This document shows, piece after piece, positions 34,167 to 43,824 of a stretch of 64,000 nucleotides of DNA; within the stretch, counting starts at the first letter, position 1, and every line of letters begins with the position of its first letter. The stretch spans positions 1-64,000 of the forward strand of contig CAZUDV010000003.1 of NCBI GenBank assembly GCA_964619555.1, in the 5' to 3' direction. The notes below the pieces were generated by a model. That model searched no databases. It saw only the letters and a list, made by a program, of their open reading frames with translations, and was not told where the DNA came from. This stretch comes from JAGOPY01 sp964619555 (lineage in GTDB: Bacteria > Bacteroidota > Bacteroidia > Bacteroidales > JAGOPY01). The position numbers were made by a program, and so were the translations under genes.

Positions 34167-36467
34167 TTATTTAGATTTAGACTTTTTTAACACTTTTTTA
34201 ATAGTATAGAAATTTTCCAATCTTCCGTTGTATTTTAGTTGGAGTTTTAGAATATACACGGCATCAGGTAATTGTAGATTCGATAAGGTGACTTCGGCTT
34301 TATCATTACCCCGGTTGACAAGGATCTTTCTTCCGGTCAGGTCATATAAATCTGCTGAAACGATTTCCAGATTGACAGGACCATTTATGGCAATGTTTAA
34401 TTGGTCAGTGAACGGATTAGGGTAAACGCTGATAAAATCCGGCCCCAAACCACAGTCCATGACCTCACTGGCCGGCGGGGCAGCCTTCTTTGAGAAAAAT
34501 TCCAGGCCACCGCTGAAATTTCCTGCTATCATATCTGCGAAACCATCGCCATTCAATTCTTTAACTGCAACTGCAGTCCTGAATCCCCTGTCGGGATTAA
34601 ATCCGGAAATCCCAAGGAAAGAACCGGGATCAGCTTCTTTGAATGCGCCTGAAAGGTTACTGCCGATATCGGGGTAAAAAAAGATGCTGCCTTGTTCCGA
34701 TCCAACGAATAAATGAATTTGGTCGGCATCATCTGTGTAAATGAAGGGCACGCTGTATCCAACCAGAGAAACCGTATAATCGGTAACATTCACCTTTCCC
34801 AGGCTGTCGGTCACGAGTTGGAAGTCCGGCTGGTCTGCCTTCCCGGCATTTGCATAAAAATTCAAATTCCCCCCTTTTTCTCCGATGATGAGATCCGGGA
34901 GCCCATCCAAATTCAGGTCTGCAATGACCGGGGCACTGCTGTTTCCGACGTCTATTTCCTGATAGTAGGTTTCCCTGAGGGTCATATCCATCGGTTCCCC
35001 CGGCAGGGCAACATTTTCAAAAAACAGGATCCGTCCATCCTCCGAACCAGTGAGCATATCCGTGTCCCCGTCACCGTCCAGGTCGGCAAAAGCCGGAATT
35101 ATCCCGTTCAGGTTCAGTTCGGAAATCCCGGCGAAATCGTCCATTATCAAGGTAAATGCCGGGTTTTCCATGGTACCCGTATTCTCAAACAAAGCTACCT
35201 GACCGATATGATCTGATCGAAGGATCAGAAACTGATCGTAATAAGAAGTATCGTATTTGCCATAGTTACCGATGAACAAGTCCGGCAACCCGTCCCCGTT
35301 ATAATCTTCCAGGACCGGGTAAGCCCCTGCTCCCACATCCACCATATCCTCCTGTAAAAATCTTCTCTTTGTAAGATGAAAGACCGGCGAATCATTCTCA
35401 GTTTCATTCAGATACAACCATGAACTGTAGAAGTTGTCGGATATAAGAGGATTGGGATCAAAGGGTGAAACGAGGAGGTCTTTAACTCCGTCGTAATTCA
35501 GGTCGGTGCAGATAGCCGAGGGCATTGAAAATAATCTGACAGGCTGGTCATATTCCGGGAAATTCCAATCGTAGGATAACATCCTGGCTGTATCTTCGCT
35601 ACCGCCGTTATACAGGGCAACCAGGTTAGGATAATCCACATCGCCGAGCAAGAGGTCAAGCAGTCCATCCCCGTTCAGATCCAGTATCCTGAAGGTCGAT
35701 CCGGTATGCCTCTCCTCACCACTTTGAACTTTAAACTTTGAACTTTGAACCAATCCCAGGCAGGTGTCCAGTGTCAGATCATTCGACTCTTCACTTTCAG
35801 CGAAGTATCCCCAGCAGGTTTCTGTCTTTATAAAATCCAGGGAATCAGGAATCCCGTACTTCTCCATCGACATATTCCGGTGCTTCTCCACGAAAGAGCC
35901 CAGGCCGTAAAAGGTCAGAATATCCAAGTCGCCATCGCCATCCAGATCAGTAATGGCTGGGTAATCGGCATAAGTGACCAGGATATTGACATAACCTCCA
36001 CCCTGGAAGGACGTCAGGAATGGGTAAACTTCCAGTTGAAATTCCAGTTGGGCCTCCGACACGTTTTTGTAAACTTTCATACTGGCATATCCCGGCGAAT
36101 AGGTGAAAATATCTTCCAATCCATCCCCATTGTAATCTTCAAAGATTACCCAATCCTGCAATGCCGGAAAATAAGCGGCGAATTCCGGCTTAAACACGTA
36201 CCCCGGATTATCTTCCGAACGGTTAGCAAGAAAAGGCATTACGCGGTTACCGACACGGTCGAACACGACCAGGTCCTTCATGCCATCCAGGTCAATATCC
36301 AGCGTTCCGAACTGGGAGGCGTTCATTCCCCCTGCCCAGGCATGTTTCAGAAGGCCCCGGCCATCCTGCGACTGGTACACTGCCGGACTTCCGCCCTGGG
36401 CAAACGACCAGTTTGTGGAGCCATGGCCAATGACTAGAATAAATGCCAGGTATAAAGCGGGTTTCAT
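34167..36467 (-). CDS. FG-GAP/VCBS repeat protein with type IX sorting domain
   Basis: The 766-residue exported protein has a signal peptide (MKPALYLAFILVIGHGS...SFAQ). At least nine DxDxDG-type calcium-binding loops occur in FG-GAP repeats, including DLDGDGDLDIL, DYNGDGLEDIF, DLNGDGLLDLL, DYNGDGLPDLF and DLDGDGDTDML. These predict an integrin-like beta-propeller. The C-terminal 85 residues (SVYPNPFTDQLNI ... YILKLQL) are a type A type IX sorting domain, which directs outer-membrane translocation and surface attachment. The start at 36467 was preferred over 36488 because a promoter box lies at 36474-36481. A 28-bp heptamer repeat is embedded in frame (35721-35748), encoding QSSKFKVQS. Confidence 0.88.
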   Translation of the reverse strand: MKPALYLAFILVIGHGSTNWSFAQGGSPAVYQSQDGRGLLKHAWAGGMNASQFGTLDIDLDGMKDLVVFDRVGNRVMPFLANRSEDNPGYVFKPEFAAYFPALQDWVIFEDYNGDGLEDIFTYSPGYASMKVYKNVSEAQLEFQLEVYPFLTSFQGGGYVNILVTYADYPAITDLDGDGDLDILTFYGLGSFVEKHRNMSMEKYGIPDSLDFIKTETCWGYFAESEESNDLTLDTCLGLVQSSKFKVQSGEERHTGSTFRILDLNGDGLLDLLLGDVDYPNLVALYNGGSEDTARMLSYDWNFPEYDQPVRLFSMPSAICTDLNYDGVKDLLVSPFDPNPLISDNFYSSWLYLNETENDSPVFHLTKRRFLQEDMVDVGAGAYPVLEDYNGDGLPDLFIGNYGKYDTSYYDQFLILRSDHIGQVALFENTGTMENPAFTLIMDDFAGISELNLNGIIPAFADLDGDGDTDMLTGSEDGRILFFENVALPGEPMDMTLRETYYQEIDVGNSSAPVIADLNLDGLPDLIIGEKGGNLNFYANAGKADQPDFQLVTDSLGKVNVTDYTVSLVGYSVPFIYTDDADQIHLFVGSEQGSIFFYPDIGSNLSGAFKEADPGSFLGISGFNPDRGFRTAVAVKELNGDGFADMIAGNFSGGLEFFSKKAAPPASEVMDCGLGPDFISVYPNPFTDQLNIAINGPVNLEIVSADLYDLTGRKILVNRGNDKAEVTLSNLQLPDAVYILKLQLKYNGRLENFYTIKKVLKKSKSK
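35721..35748. repeat. Heptamer tandem repeat inside a coding sequence (ACTTTGA)
   Basis: Four 7-bp units (ACTTTGA, ACTTTAA, ACTTTGA, ACTTTGA) lie within the FG-GAP gene and encode a low-complexity KFKVQS-like peptide between two repeat blades. The reading frame is intact on both sides. Confidence 0.8.
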
Positions 36468-36473
36468 CATGAG

Positions 36474-36481
36474 CAAAGTTA
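36474..36481 (-). promoter_or_regulatory. -7 promoter box for the FG-GAP gene
   Basis: TAACTTTG on the reverse strand ends six bases before the ATG at 36467 (three before an adjacent in-frame ATG at 36470). It excludes the upstream ATG at 36488 and implies a very short or absent leader. Confidence 0.5.
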
Positions 36482-36537
36482 CAATCATTTTGCCATTGGC
36501 AGGTTTTGATTACTTTTACGATCCAAAACGGATCAAA

Positions 36538-37701
36538 ATGTCAAAAATACTGGTAGTTGACGATGAACGCAGCATTCGCAACACGCTGCGGGAAATACTG
36601 GAATATGAAAAATATGAGGTCAGTGATGCCGAAACCGGAATGGCGGCTCTCGAATTATTGAAACAATATGATTTTGACGTGATCCTGCTGGATATTAAAA
36701 TGCCCCAGATGGATGGAATGGAAGTCCTGGAGCATATCCTCAAAGATAATGACACGCCTGTTATTATGATTTCAGGCCACGGGACTATTGAAACCGCTGT
36801 TGAAGCCATCAAGAAAGGAGCGTTCGATTACATAGCCAAGCCATTGGACCTGAACAGGCTGTTGGTGACTATCCGGAATGCACTGGATAAATCACGACTG
36901 ATAACGGAGACTAAAGTGCTGAAGAAAAAAGTCAGCAAAAAGTACGAGATGATCGGGGAATCCCCGGCAATGCTGGGTATCCTGGATATGATCGACCGGG
37001 TGGCCCCCACTCATGCCAGGGTCCTGATAACCGGCGAGAACGGTACAGGTAAGGAATTGGTAGCCAGGCAACTACATGAGAAAAGCCTCAGGGCAAAAGG
37101 CCCGTTTATCGAGGTCAATTGTGCTGCCATACCTTCCGAGCTCATAGAGAGCAACCTGTTCGGTCATGAAAAGGGCTCCTTCACTTCTGCCATTAAACAA
37201 CGTAAAGGCGACTTTGAACTGGCGAGCGGAGGCACTCTCTTCCTCGACGAGATTGGAGATATGAGCCTTTCAGCACAGGCAAAAGTGCTGAGGGCCTTGC
37301 AGGAGAACAAGATCATGCGGGTGGGTGGCGAAAAGGATATACCGGTGGATGTCAGGGTTATCGCTGCAACAAATAAAAACCTGAAGGAAGAAATAGCTGC
37401 CGGACGTTTCCGGGAGGACCTGTATCACCGTTTAAGCGTTATCATCATAGAAGTCCCTCCCCTGAGCGAACGGAAAGAAGACATTCCCCTGCTCGCGGCT
37501 CACTTCATGGAGGAAGTCTGCTCCGACCAGGGAAAACCGTTGCTAGTCTTTGGAGAAGGGGCATACGAGGCGTTGATGGAAATGAAGTGGACCGGTAACA
37601 TCAGGGAACTTCGCAATGTGATCGAGCGGCTTGCTATTCTTTGCGACAGTGTCGTTTCCGGAGAGGATGTCCATCGATTTGCACAACCGTTGATCAGGTG
37701 A
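36538..37701 (+). CDS. Sigma-54 activator-type response regulator lacking a DNA-binding domain
   Basis: The 387-residue protein has a receiver domain (1-120; phospho-acceptor D52 in LLDIKMP, K101) and an AAA+ sigma-54 interaction domain (about 138-370; Walker A GENGTGKE 166-173, Walker B LFLDEIGD). The sigma-54 contact loop, normally GAFTGA, reads GSFTSA (213-218). The protein ends at HRFAQPLIR, with no Fis-type helix-turn-helix, unlike NtrC (about 470 residues). It may activate sigma-54 from solution, as FlgR- and CtcC-type activators do, or regulate another process. The ATG at 36538 is the natural start of MSKILVVDDE. No sensor kinase is adjacent. Confidence 0.9.
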   Translation: MSKILVVDDERSIRNTLREILEYEKYEVSDAETGMAALELLKQYDFDVILLDIKMPQMDGMEVLEHILKDNDTPVIMISGHGTIETAVEAIKKGAFDYIAKPLDLNRLLVTIRNALDKSRLITETKVLKKKVSKKYEMIGESPAMLGILDMIDRVAPTHARVLITGENGTGKELVARQLHEKSLRAKGPFIEVNCAAIPSELIESNLFGHEKGSFTSAIKQRKGDFELASGGTLFLDEIGDMSLSAQAKVLRALQENKIMRVGGEKDIPVDVRVIAATNKNLKEEIAAGRFREDLYHRLSVIIIEVPPLSERKEDIPLLAAHFMEEVCSDQGKPLLVFGEGAYEALMEMKWTGNIRELRNVIERLAILCDSVVSGEDVHRFAQPLIR

Positions 37702-37724
37702 TCAAAAGCAAAGGCTACCCGATA

Positions 37725-38870
37725 TCATTCCATTACCAGTGAATTGAGTTCACCGGTTTCCAGGTTCAGTTCGAATTTCTTGAATTCAGAAGGCAGGGAA
37801 AAGAGCGCGCCGAATTGCAGGATCCCTGCCTTATGCGAAGCCATCTGCAGGTCATTATATTCTATCCTGAGACCCGCTTCGAATGGCACCCTGTAGACCA
37901 CTCCGCCGGACATCTGTCCGGCGGAAGTATTTGAATCGCTGTGACATGGTTCAATGATCAGCCTGATCAGATTTTCATCCCGGGGTTCGACCAACCCCTG
38001 CTCATCGGAAAAACCGGCAATGTTATACTCACAGGACCCTGTTTGAGGGTTTGGGATCACCCTGTAGGTGAACTGCAGGGTTTCTTCTACGGAAGCGCCG
38101 GTAAATAATGAGATGTACTCCTGTTTTTCCTTCATCAGCCTGGTGTACATAAACTCCAGTGCATCTTTTGAATAAGCCGTTTCCTGGTATCCTATCAGAA
38201 TATTGTAAATATCGGCCTCAATCCGGTTGATCCTGTCCATTGCATCCTGCGCCTTATCCCGGTCAGGGTATTCCACCAGCGACCTTTTCAGGCGTATTTC
38301 CTCTATCATCAACGTATCAATGCTGACTTTACGGACTATAGTATCAATCACCTCCCTGGTTGCTGAAGCTGAATATTTTGAATAAAGATCCGATTCTTCC
38401 GTCTGGATATAAAAAGCATCGTTCCAGCGGTCAAATCCTGTGGGACTGGTTCCTTTGATGAAATTTTCCATCCTAATAGTTCCTTTCCCAAAAGAGATCC
38501 ATATTTCACCCTGGGATTTATCTTCTTTCTCAATCAGATAGATCTGGTCCGGGTCAGGCGCGGAGGTAGTCATGATACAGGCCCCATCCAACCGGTAATG
38601 AACAGAACTGCTGACAACCGGATCGCCTATCCCTAAAAATTCGCGGGCATATTCTGCCAGCGGACCGGGGTACTGGCTGATCTTTGTCACCTTCAGGCCG
38701 ATTTCAATTTCAGTTCTTGGAAGTGCGTAGACAACTCCCTTTTTCCCTGCAGCGTCTCCTTCTGAAGCCAGCCTGGTCACCCTGACCTGGGCAACCAGAT
38801 GAGCATGACTGATCAGCAATATCGTGAGAACAAGCAGGAATACGGTTTGGCAGTTAATTAATCTTTTCAT
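37725..38870 (-). CDS. DUF4831 family exported protein
   Basis: The 381-residue protein has a signal peptide (about 1-28, ending LVAQ). A conserved block GVVYALPRTEIEIGLKVTK followed by YAREFLGI matches the DUF4831 family of Bacteroidota. No function is known. It is the last gene of a reverse operon, 11 bases after glnN. Confidence 0.85.
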   Translation of the reverse strand: MKRLINCQTVFLLVLTILLISHAHLVAQVRVTRLASEGDAAGKKGVVYALPRTEIEIGLKVTKISQYPGPLAEYAREFLGIGDPVVSSSVHYRLDGACIMTTSAPDPDQIYLIEKEDKSQGEIWISFGKGTIRMENFIKGTSPTGFDRWNDAFYIQTEESDLYSKYSASATREVIDTIVRKVSIDTLMIEEIRLKRSLVEYPDRDKAQDAMDRINRIEADIYNILIGYQETAYSKDALEFMYTRLMKEKQEYISLFTGASVEETLQFTYRVIPNPQTGSCEYNIAGFSDEQGLVEPRDENLIRLIIEPCHSDSNTSAGQMSGGVVYRVPFEAGLRIEYNDLQMASHKAGILQFGALFSLPSEFKKFELNLETGELNSLVME

Positions 38871-38881
38871 TAAAAAATTCT

Positions 38882-41074
38882 TTATTTAAGGAACATGATC
38901 TCCCGGTATTTCGGCAAGGGCCATAAATTGTCATCCACCAGAAGTTCAAGCTTGTCAACGTGATAACGGATGATATCGAAGAAAGGTTTAACATTATCGT
39001 TGTACGCTTTTGCCATGGCTTCCATGGAATCGAGTTTATTGGCCTTCTTGCGTTCCTGGAGCATCAGGTCGACATTGATCTTTACCTGGCTGATATGTTC
39101 GGAAATCTCCTTGATCGTATCTACCTGGTTCTTGGACAATTTGACATAAGTTTTTGCATCCAGCACTTCTTTTAGCCCCATGGCATTTTCGATCAAGGTA
39201 TTTTGATAACGGATTGCCGTGGGGATGATATGATTTTTGGCGAGATCGCCGATCATTCGGGATTCTATCTGAAGTTTACGGGTGAAAGTTTCCAGCTGGA
39301 TTTCGTAACGGGCATGCATTTCCCTTTCGGTAAACACTTTATGTTCTGAAAAGAGTTGTAGAGTCTTCCCGGAGATATATGATTTCAACGCTTCGGGAGT
39401 TGTCCGGAGGTTCGACAGTCCCCGCTTTTCAGCTTCCCTGACCCATTCCTCGCTGTAACTGTTGCCTTCAAAGCGGATGTTTTTAGATTCGGAGATATAT
39501 CTTTTCAGAACCTGGAATATAGCCTCATCCCTTCTCACTTTATTGACAATCAGTCCATCCACTTCATTTCTGAACCGGGTAAGCTGGTCGGCCATGATCG
39601 TATTCAGGATGATCATGGCACGGGCGCAGGTATCGGCGGACCCCACTGCCCGGAATTCGAACTTATTGCCCGTAAAAGCAAAGGGAGAGGTCCGGTTCCT
39701 GTCGGTATTATCCCTCAGGATCTCCGGTATTTTTGATATATCCAGCCTGAGTTCTTCCTGCAGGGCTTCGGTGGTTTTCCCTTTTTTTACCTTTAATTCG
39801 ATGTCATCCAGAATTTTAGTAAGGTGAGATCCGATGAAGGCCGAAATGATAGCCGGGGGAGCTTCATTGGCGCCCAGCCGGAGATCATTGCCCGCAGAGG
39901 CTATGCCGGCACGCAGCAGGTCGGCATGCTCATGCACTGCCTTCAGTATGTTCACCAGGAATACGAGGAACCGAAGATTCGACCGGCCCGTTTTGCCGGG
40001 CGACAGCAGGTTGATCCCCGTATCAGTGCTCAATGACCAGTTGTTGTGCTTTCCCGACCCATTGACGCTCTGAAAAGGCTTTTCATGCAGCAGGACCGTG
40101 AAATGATGGTGACCTGCCACTTTTTTCATGACATGCATCAGCAACTGGTTATGGTCCACCGCCAGATTGGCTTCTTCATATACCGGGGCACATTCGAACT
40201 GGTTAGGAGCTACTTCGTTGTGCCTGGTCTTTATGGGAATACCCAGCCGGTGGGCTTCATATTCAAAGTCGCGCATGAAATTGGCCACCCTTTCATGGAT
40301 ACTGCCGAAATAATGGTCCGAAAGCTGCTGGTCCTTGGCAGAAGGGTGGCCGAAAACGGTTCTCCCCGTAAGGACCAGATCGGGCCGGGCTGCGTATAAT
40401 GCGGTATCGATCAGGAAATATTCCTGTTCCCATCCCAGGGTTGCGATGACCTTTGTCACATCTTTGTCAAAATACCTGCATACTTCCACTGCCGCCTTAT
40501 CCAGGGCATGAAGGGCCTTCAGCAAAGGGGTTTTATAATCAAGTGCTTCGCCTGTATAGGAAACAAAGATGGTGGGAATGCAAAGCGTATGATCGAGGAT
40601 GAATGCCGGGGAAGTCGGGTCCCACGCTGTATATCCCCTGGCTTCAAAAGTATTGCGGATACCGCCGCTCGGAAAACTGGAGGCATCCGGTTCCTGTTGC
40701 ACGAGCTGGTTTCCGTGAAAATTCTCAATGGCTTTCCCGCTTTCCGTAGGCACTATAAATGCATCGTGCTTTTCAGCCGTCGTTCCGGTAAGCGGATGGA
40801 ACCAGTGAGTATAATGCGTGGCACTTTTACTAATGGCCCAGGATTTCATGGAGGCAGCCACCTGGTCAGCCACCCGTCTGTCGATCTTCTCCCCTCTTTC
40901 TATCGCATTCATCACGCCCATGAATGCTTCTTCCGACAGATACTGGCGCATGGTATTGATACCAAAAGTCAAATCTCCGAAATATTCCGAAATTTTCAGA
41001 TTGCCGTTAATGGGTTTTTTATCGAAAGACCTGGATAAAGCTATTTCCAGTGCCTTAAACCTGAAATTACTCAT
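38882..41074 (-). CDS. glnN: Glutamine synthetase type III
   Basis: This enzyme condenses glutamate and ammonia with ATP. The 730-residue length and the N-terminal and C-terminal blocks are those of the GSIII family, which occurs in Bacteroidota and cyanobacteria and is distinct from GSI/GSII. The family block HWFHPLTGTTAEKHDAF occurs near 90-107, and the catalytic core includes GSGKHNNWSL and NRTSPFAFTGNKFEFRA. It is co-directional and closely spaced with the sodium symporter (19 bases) and DUF4831 genes. Confidence 0.96.
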   Translation of the reverse strand: MSNFRFKALEIALSRSFDKKPINGNLKISEYFGDLTFGINTMRQYLSEEAFMGVMNAIERGEKIDRRVADQVAASMKSWAISKSATHYTHWFHPLTGTTAEKHDAFIVPTESGKAIENFHGNQLVQQEPDASSFPSGGIRNTFEARGYTAWDPTSPAFILDHTLCIPTIFVSYTGEALDYKTPLLKALHALDKAAVEVCRYFDKDVTKVIATLGWEQEYFLIDTALYAARPDLVLTGRTVFGHPSAKDQQLSDHYFGSIHERVANFMRDFEYEAHRLGIPIKTRHNEVAPNQFECAPVYEEANLAVDHNQLLMHVMKKVAGHHHFTVLLHEKPFQSVNGSGKHNNWSLSTDTGINLLSPGKTGRSNLRFLVFLVNILKAVHEHADLLRAGIASAGNDLRLGANEAPPAIISAFIGSHLTKILDDIELKVKKGKTTEALQEELRLDISKIPEILRDNTDRNRTSPFAFTGNKFEFRAVGSADTCARAMIILNTIMADQLTRFRNEVDGLIVNKVRRDEAIFQVLKRYISESKNIRFEGNSYSEEWVREAEKRGLSNLRTTPEALKSYISGKTLQLFSEHKVFTEREMHARYEIQLETFTRKLQIESRMIGDLAKNHIIPTAIRYQNTLIENAMGLKEVLDAKTYVKLSKNQVDTIKEISEHISQVKINVDLMLQERKKANKLDSMEAMAKAYNDNVKPFFDIIRYHVDKLELLVDDNLWPLPKYREIMFLK

Positions 41075-41093
41075 ACTCTTGATAATGATTTAA

Positions 41094-42551
41094 TTAGACT
41101 TGCTTTTTACCACGACGGATCAGCCATAATCCAAGGAACGTAAAAATACCATTAAGGATCAACAGCTCAAAACCAAAGTTATAATTATTTAATAACATCT
41201 GATCATAAACACTTAATATATAACAAATTACAGGAGAAGCGACAGCAACGGCCGGTACCCATTTATCCTTCACTTGCCATCTGGTGAATAATCCAAAGGC
41301 ATATAAGCCCAGCAATGGGCCATAAGTAAACCCGGCTACGGTGAATATGCTGTCGATGACAGCCATGTTATTTATAGCCCTGAAAATGACAATGACGGTA
41401 AGGAGGAGCAATGCAAAGCTGGCGTGCACGATATACCGGAGCCTCTCCTTTTGCTTTTCAGACAGATCTTGCCGTTTATTCAGGCCCAGGAAATCGATGC
41501 TGAAGGAGGTGGTCAGCGATGTCAATGCACCGTCGGCGCTTGGATACGCGGCAGAAATCAATCCGATCACGAATATCAATCCTGCTAATGGGCCTAAATA
41601 ATTGATCGCCAATGTCGGGAACAGGTCATCGGACCTTTCGGGAAGCGTGATCCCTTTCGTCTCGCTGAAAATGTATAAGGCAGCACCTAAAAACAGAAAC
41701 AGGAAATTGACAATTACCATCACGGCACTAAAGGAGAACATATTTTTTTGCGCATCCTTCAAACTTCTGCAGCTCAGATTCTTCTGCATCATTTCCTGGT
41801 CGAGGCCGGTCATGACGATAGCAATGAAAGCCCCGCTGAGCAACTGCTTGAGCCAGTAACGCCGGTCGTGGAAATCGCTGTAGATCACCTTGGAATAATC
41901 ACCATTCCAGATCCTGTCGAACATCTGGCTGAAGTCCATTCCCATCTGGTTGGTGATAAGGTAAATGGTAACTACCAGTGCAGCCAGCATAAAGGTGGTC
42001 TGGACGGTGTCGGTCCAGATAATGGTTTTGATCCCCCCTTTAAAGGTATAAAGCAAGATCAGGATGATAAAGATCAGGGTTGTAAGGATGAACGGCACGC
42101 CCCAGGCATCGAACACGAAGACCTGAAGTACATTGACCACCAGGAACATTCGGAAAGAAGCTCCTACTGTACGTGATAGCAGGAAGAAAAAGGCTCCCGT
42201 CCTGTAGGAAAAGAATCCGAACCGGCCTTCAAGGAATGTATAGATGGAAGTCAGGTTCAGCCGGTAATAAAGTGGCATCAGGACTGTGGCAATGACAAAA
42301 TAACCGAACAGGTATCCGAATACCACCATCAGATAGGAAAATTGCGTGGAGCCGACCCACCCCGGCACTGACATAAAGGTCACCCCTGACATGGAAGCCC
42401 CGATCATTCCATATGCCACTACCGGCCAGGGAGATTGTTTGTTGCCTATGTAAAAGGCCCGGTTGGTGGCTCTTCTGGCTGTCAGCCAGGTGATAAAAAA
42501 GAGCAAAGCGGTATAGATCAGGAATATGATGAATATCAGGGATGGGGTCAC
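41094..42551 (-). CDS. Sodium:solute symporter (SSS family)
   Basis: The 485-residue polytopic inner-membrane protein has about 13 predicted helices. The family signature is readable in GMIGASMSGVTFMSVPGW near residue 48 and in the AYPSADGALTSLTTSF helix, where sodium-binding serines are expected. The transported solute is not predictable; pantothenate, proline, sialic acid or other organic acids are all used by relatives. It lies 18 bases after gmhB and 19 before glnN. The N-terminal helices lack a cleavable signal. Confidence 0.92.
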   Translation of the reverse strand: MTPSLIFIIFLIYTALLFFITWLTARRATNRAFYIGNKQSPWPVVAYGMIGASMSGVTFMSVPGWVGSTQFSYLMVVFGYLFGYFVIATVLMPLYYRLNLTSIYTFLEGRFGFFSYRTGAFFFLLSRTVGASFRMFLVVNVLQVFVFDAWGVPFILTTLIFIILILLYTFKGGIKTIIWTDTVQTTFMLAALVVTIYLITNQMGMDFSQMFDRIWNGDYSKVIYSDFHDRRYWLKQLLSGAFIAIVMTGLDQEMMQKNLSCRSLKDAQKNMFSFSAVMVIVNFLFLFLGAALYIFSETKGITLPERSDDLFPTLAINYLGPLAGLIFVIGLISAAYPSADGALTSLTTSFSIDFLGLNKRQDLSEKQKERLRYIVHASFALLLLTVIVIFRAINNMAVIDSIFTVAGFTYGPLLGLYAFGLFTRWQVKDKWVPAVAVASPVICYILSVYDQMLLNNYNFGFELLILNGIFTFLGLWLIRRGKKQV

Positions 42552-42569
42552 GTCGTTGGAATTAATTGT

Positions 42570-43142
42570 TTAGAAGTTAGTGCCGGATGGCTTGCCGAAA
42601 TTTTTCAAGACATTTGCGAAATCGAGTAAACTGTTGAAGTGGAAATCCGAATCGGCCATTTTTTCCCCGGTTCCAATCCAGACCGTTACCATTCCCAGGT
42701 TTTTCCCAAATTCGATATCGGAACCGGAATCACCAGCCATAACCGACCGGCTGAAACTGATCCCGGGGAAGTCAGCTTTTGCCCGCAGTCCCATTCCGGT
42801 TCCTGGTTTCCGGTCGGTATGCCGGGTGTTTGCCAGGTAAGGGGCATAATACGTAGCATCTATTCTCCCGCCATTTTCCTTAACCATTGCTTTCATCCTC
42901 CTGTCTATTTCATTCAGTTCCTCCATGGTCATCAATCCTTTTCCAACTCCCTGCTGATTGCTGACGATTATGATCCGTATGAAAATACCCGAAAGAACGG
43001 CCAGGGCCTCCAGGGCTCCGGGGATAAATTCAAAATCTTCCCAGCACGTTACATACCCGCCAGGAATTCTACGGTTTACAACGCCGTCGCGGTCCAGGAA
43101 CAAACTCCACCGGTCAGTAAAAGATAAGTCTTTTAAATTCAT
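42570..43142 (-). CDS. gmhB: HAD-IIIA phosphatase, D-glycero-D-manno-heptose bisphosphatase type
   Basis: The 190-residue protein has HAD motif I (LFLDRDGVVN, nucleophile D19), motif II (IVSNQQGVGKG), the DRKPGTGM lysine segment and motif III/IV (MAGDSGSDIEF). GmhB removes the C7 phosphate of heptose 1,7-bisphosphate. The zinc-binding cysteine loop of E. coli GmhB (CPH...CDC) is absent here; the equivalent segment reads APYLANTRHTDRKPG. Its start overlaps hddC by 29 bases. The gene order with gmhA and hddC supports the assignment. Confidence 0.85.
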   Translation of the reverse strand: MNLKDLSFTDRWSLFLDRDGVVNRRIPGGYVTCWEDFEFIPGALEALAVLSGIFIRIIIVSNQQGVGKGLMTMEELNEIDRRMKAMVKENGGRIDATYYAPYLANTRHTDRKPGTGMGLRAKADFPGISFSRSVMAGDSGSDIEFGKNLGMVTVWIGTGEKMADSDFHFNSLLDFANVLKNFGKPSGTNF

Positions 43143-43824
43143 CCTGGGCTTTTTGATAATCTTCCGGAATTCCTATATCCCTGAAATAGGAGAAACACCG
43201 CAGTCCGTAAAACTCTTCGGTTGCATAATACTTCTGGAGGAAATCTTTTTCGAAGGAAAACTTTTCAGGTAATCCAAATCTCAGCAAATACTCTCGTCTC
43301 AGCAGGTAAACCCCGCCATTGATATAACCTTCGTCAGGTCCATCCGATTTCTCATAAAACCGGGTGATGCGATTGTTATTGTCGAATTCCACCATGCCGA
43401 ACCTGGAAGGATCGATTTCATAACGCAGGCTCATGCAAAGGTCGGTTTCCTTTATCTTACGGAAATCGTCAAGCTTTTGGAGATTCACATCGAAATAGGT
43501 ATCTCCGTTAAAAATGAATACGGCATAACCGGTTGCCAATCTTAAAGCCTGCAAGATGGCACCGCCTGTCCCTAATGGCTCTTCTTCTTCCGAATAAACC
43601 AGTTCCAGGGATTTGTATTTCAATCCGAAATATTCTTTGATGTTCTCTTTTTTATACCCTACTGAGAGGATTACTTTTTTCAGGGCCCACCGGTCCAGGT
43701 AATCCAGCTGGTACTCCAGGAACGGCCGGCCATTTACAGTGGCCATGGGCTTAGGGATATCATCGATGACACCTTTAAGCCGCGAGCCTGTCCCTCCGGC
43801 CAGTATGATCGCTTCACCGGTCAT
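43114..43824 (-). CDS. hddC: Heptose 1-phosphate nucleotidyltransferase
   Basis: The 236-residue nucleotidyltransferase has the signature LAGGTGSRL followed by PKPMATVNGRPFLEY, a metal-binding FNGDTYFDV and a GTGGAILQA segment. It probably forms GDP-D-glycero-alpha-D-manno-heptose (HddC) for capsule, S-layer or LPS. It overlaps gmhA by four bases. The hexose-1-phosphate-specific alternative cannot be excluded, but the neighbours are heptose enzymes. Confidence 0.85.
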   Translation of the reverse strand: MTGEAIILAGGTGSRLKGVIDDIPKPMATVNGRPFLEYQLDYLDRWALKKVILSVGYKKENIKEYFGLKYKSLELVYSEEEEPLGTGGAILQALRLATGYAVFIFNGDTYFDVNLQKLDDFRKIKETDLCMSLRYEIDPSRFGMVEFDNNNRITRFYEKSDGPDEGYINGGVYLLRREYLLRFGLPEKFSFEKDFLQKYYATEEFYGLRCFSYFRDIGIPEDYQKAQDEFKRLIFY

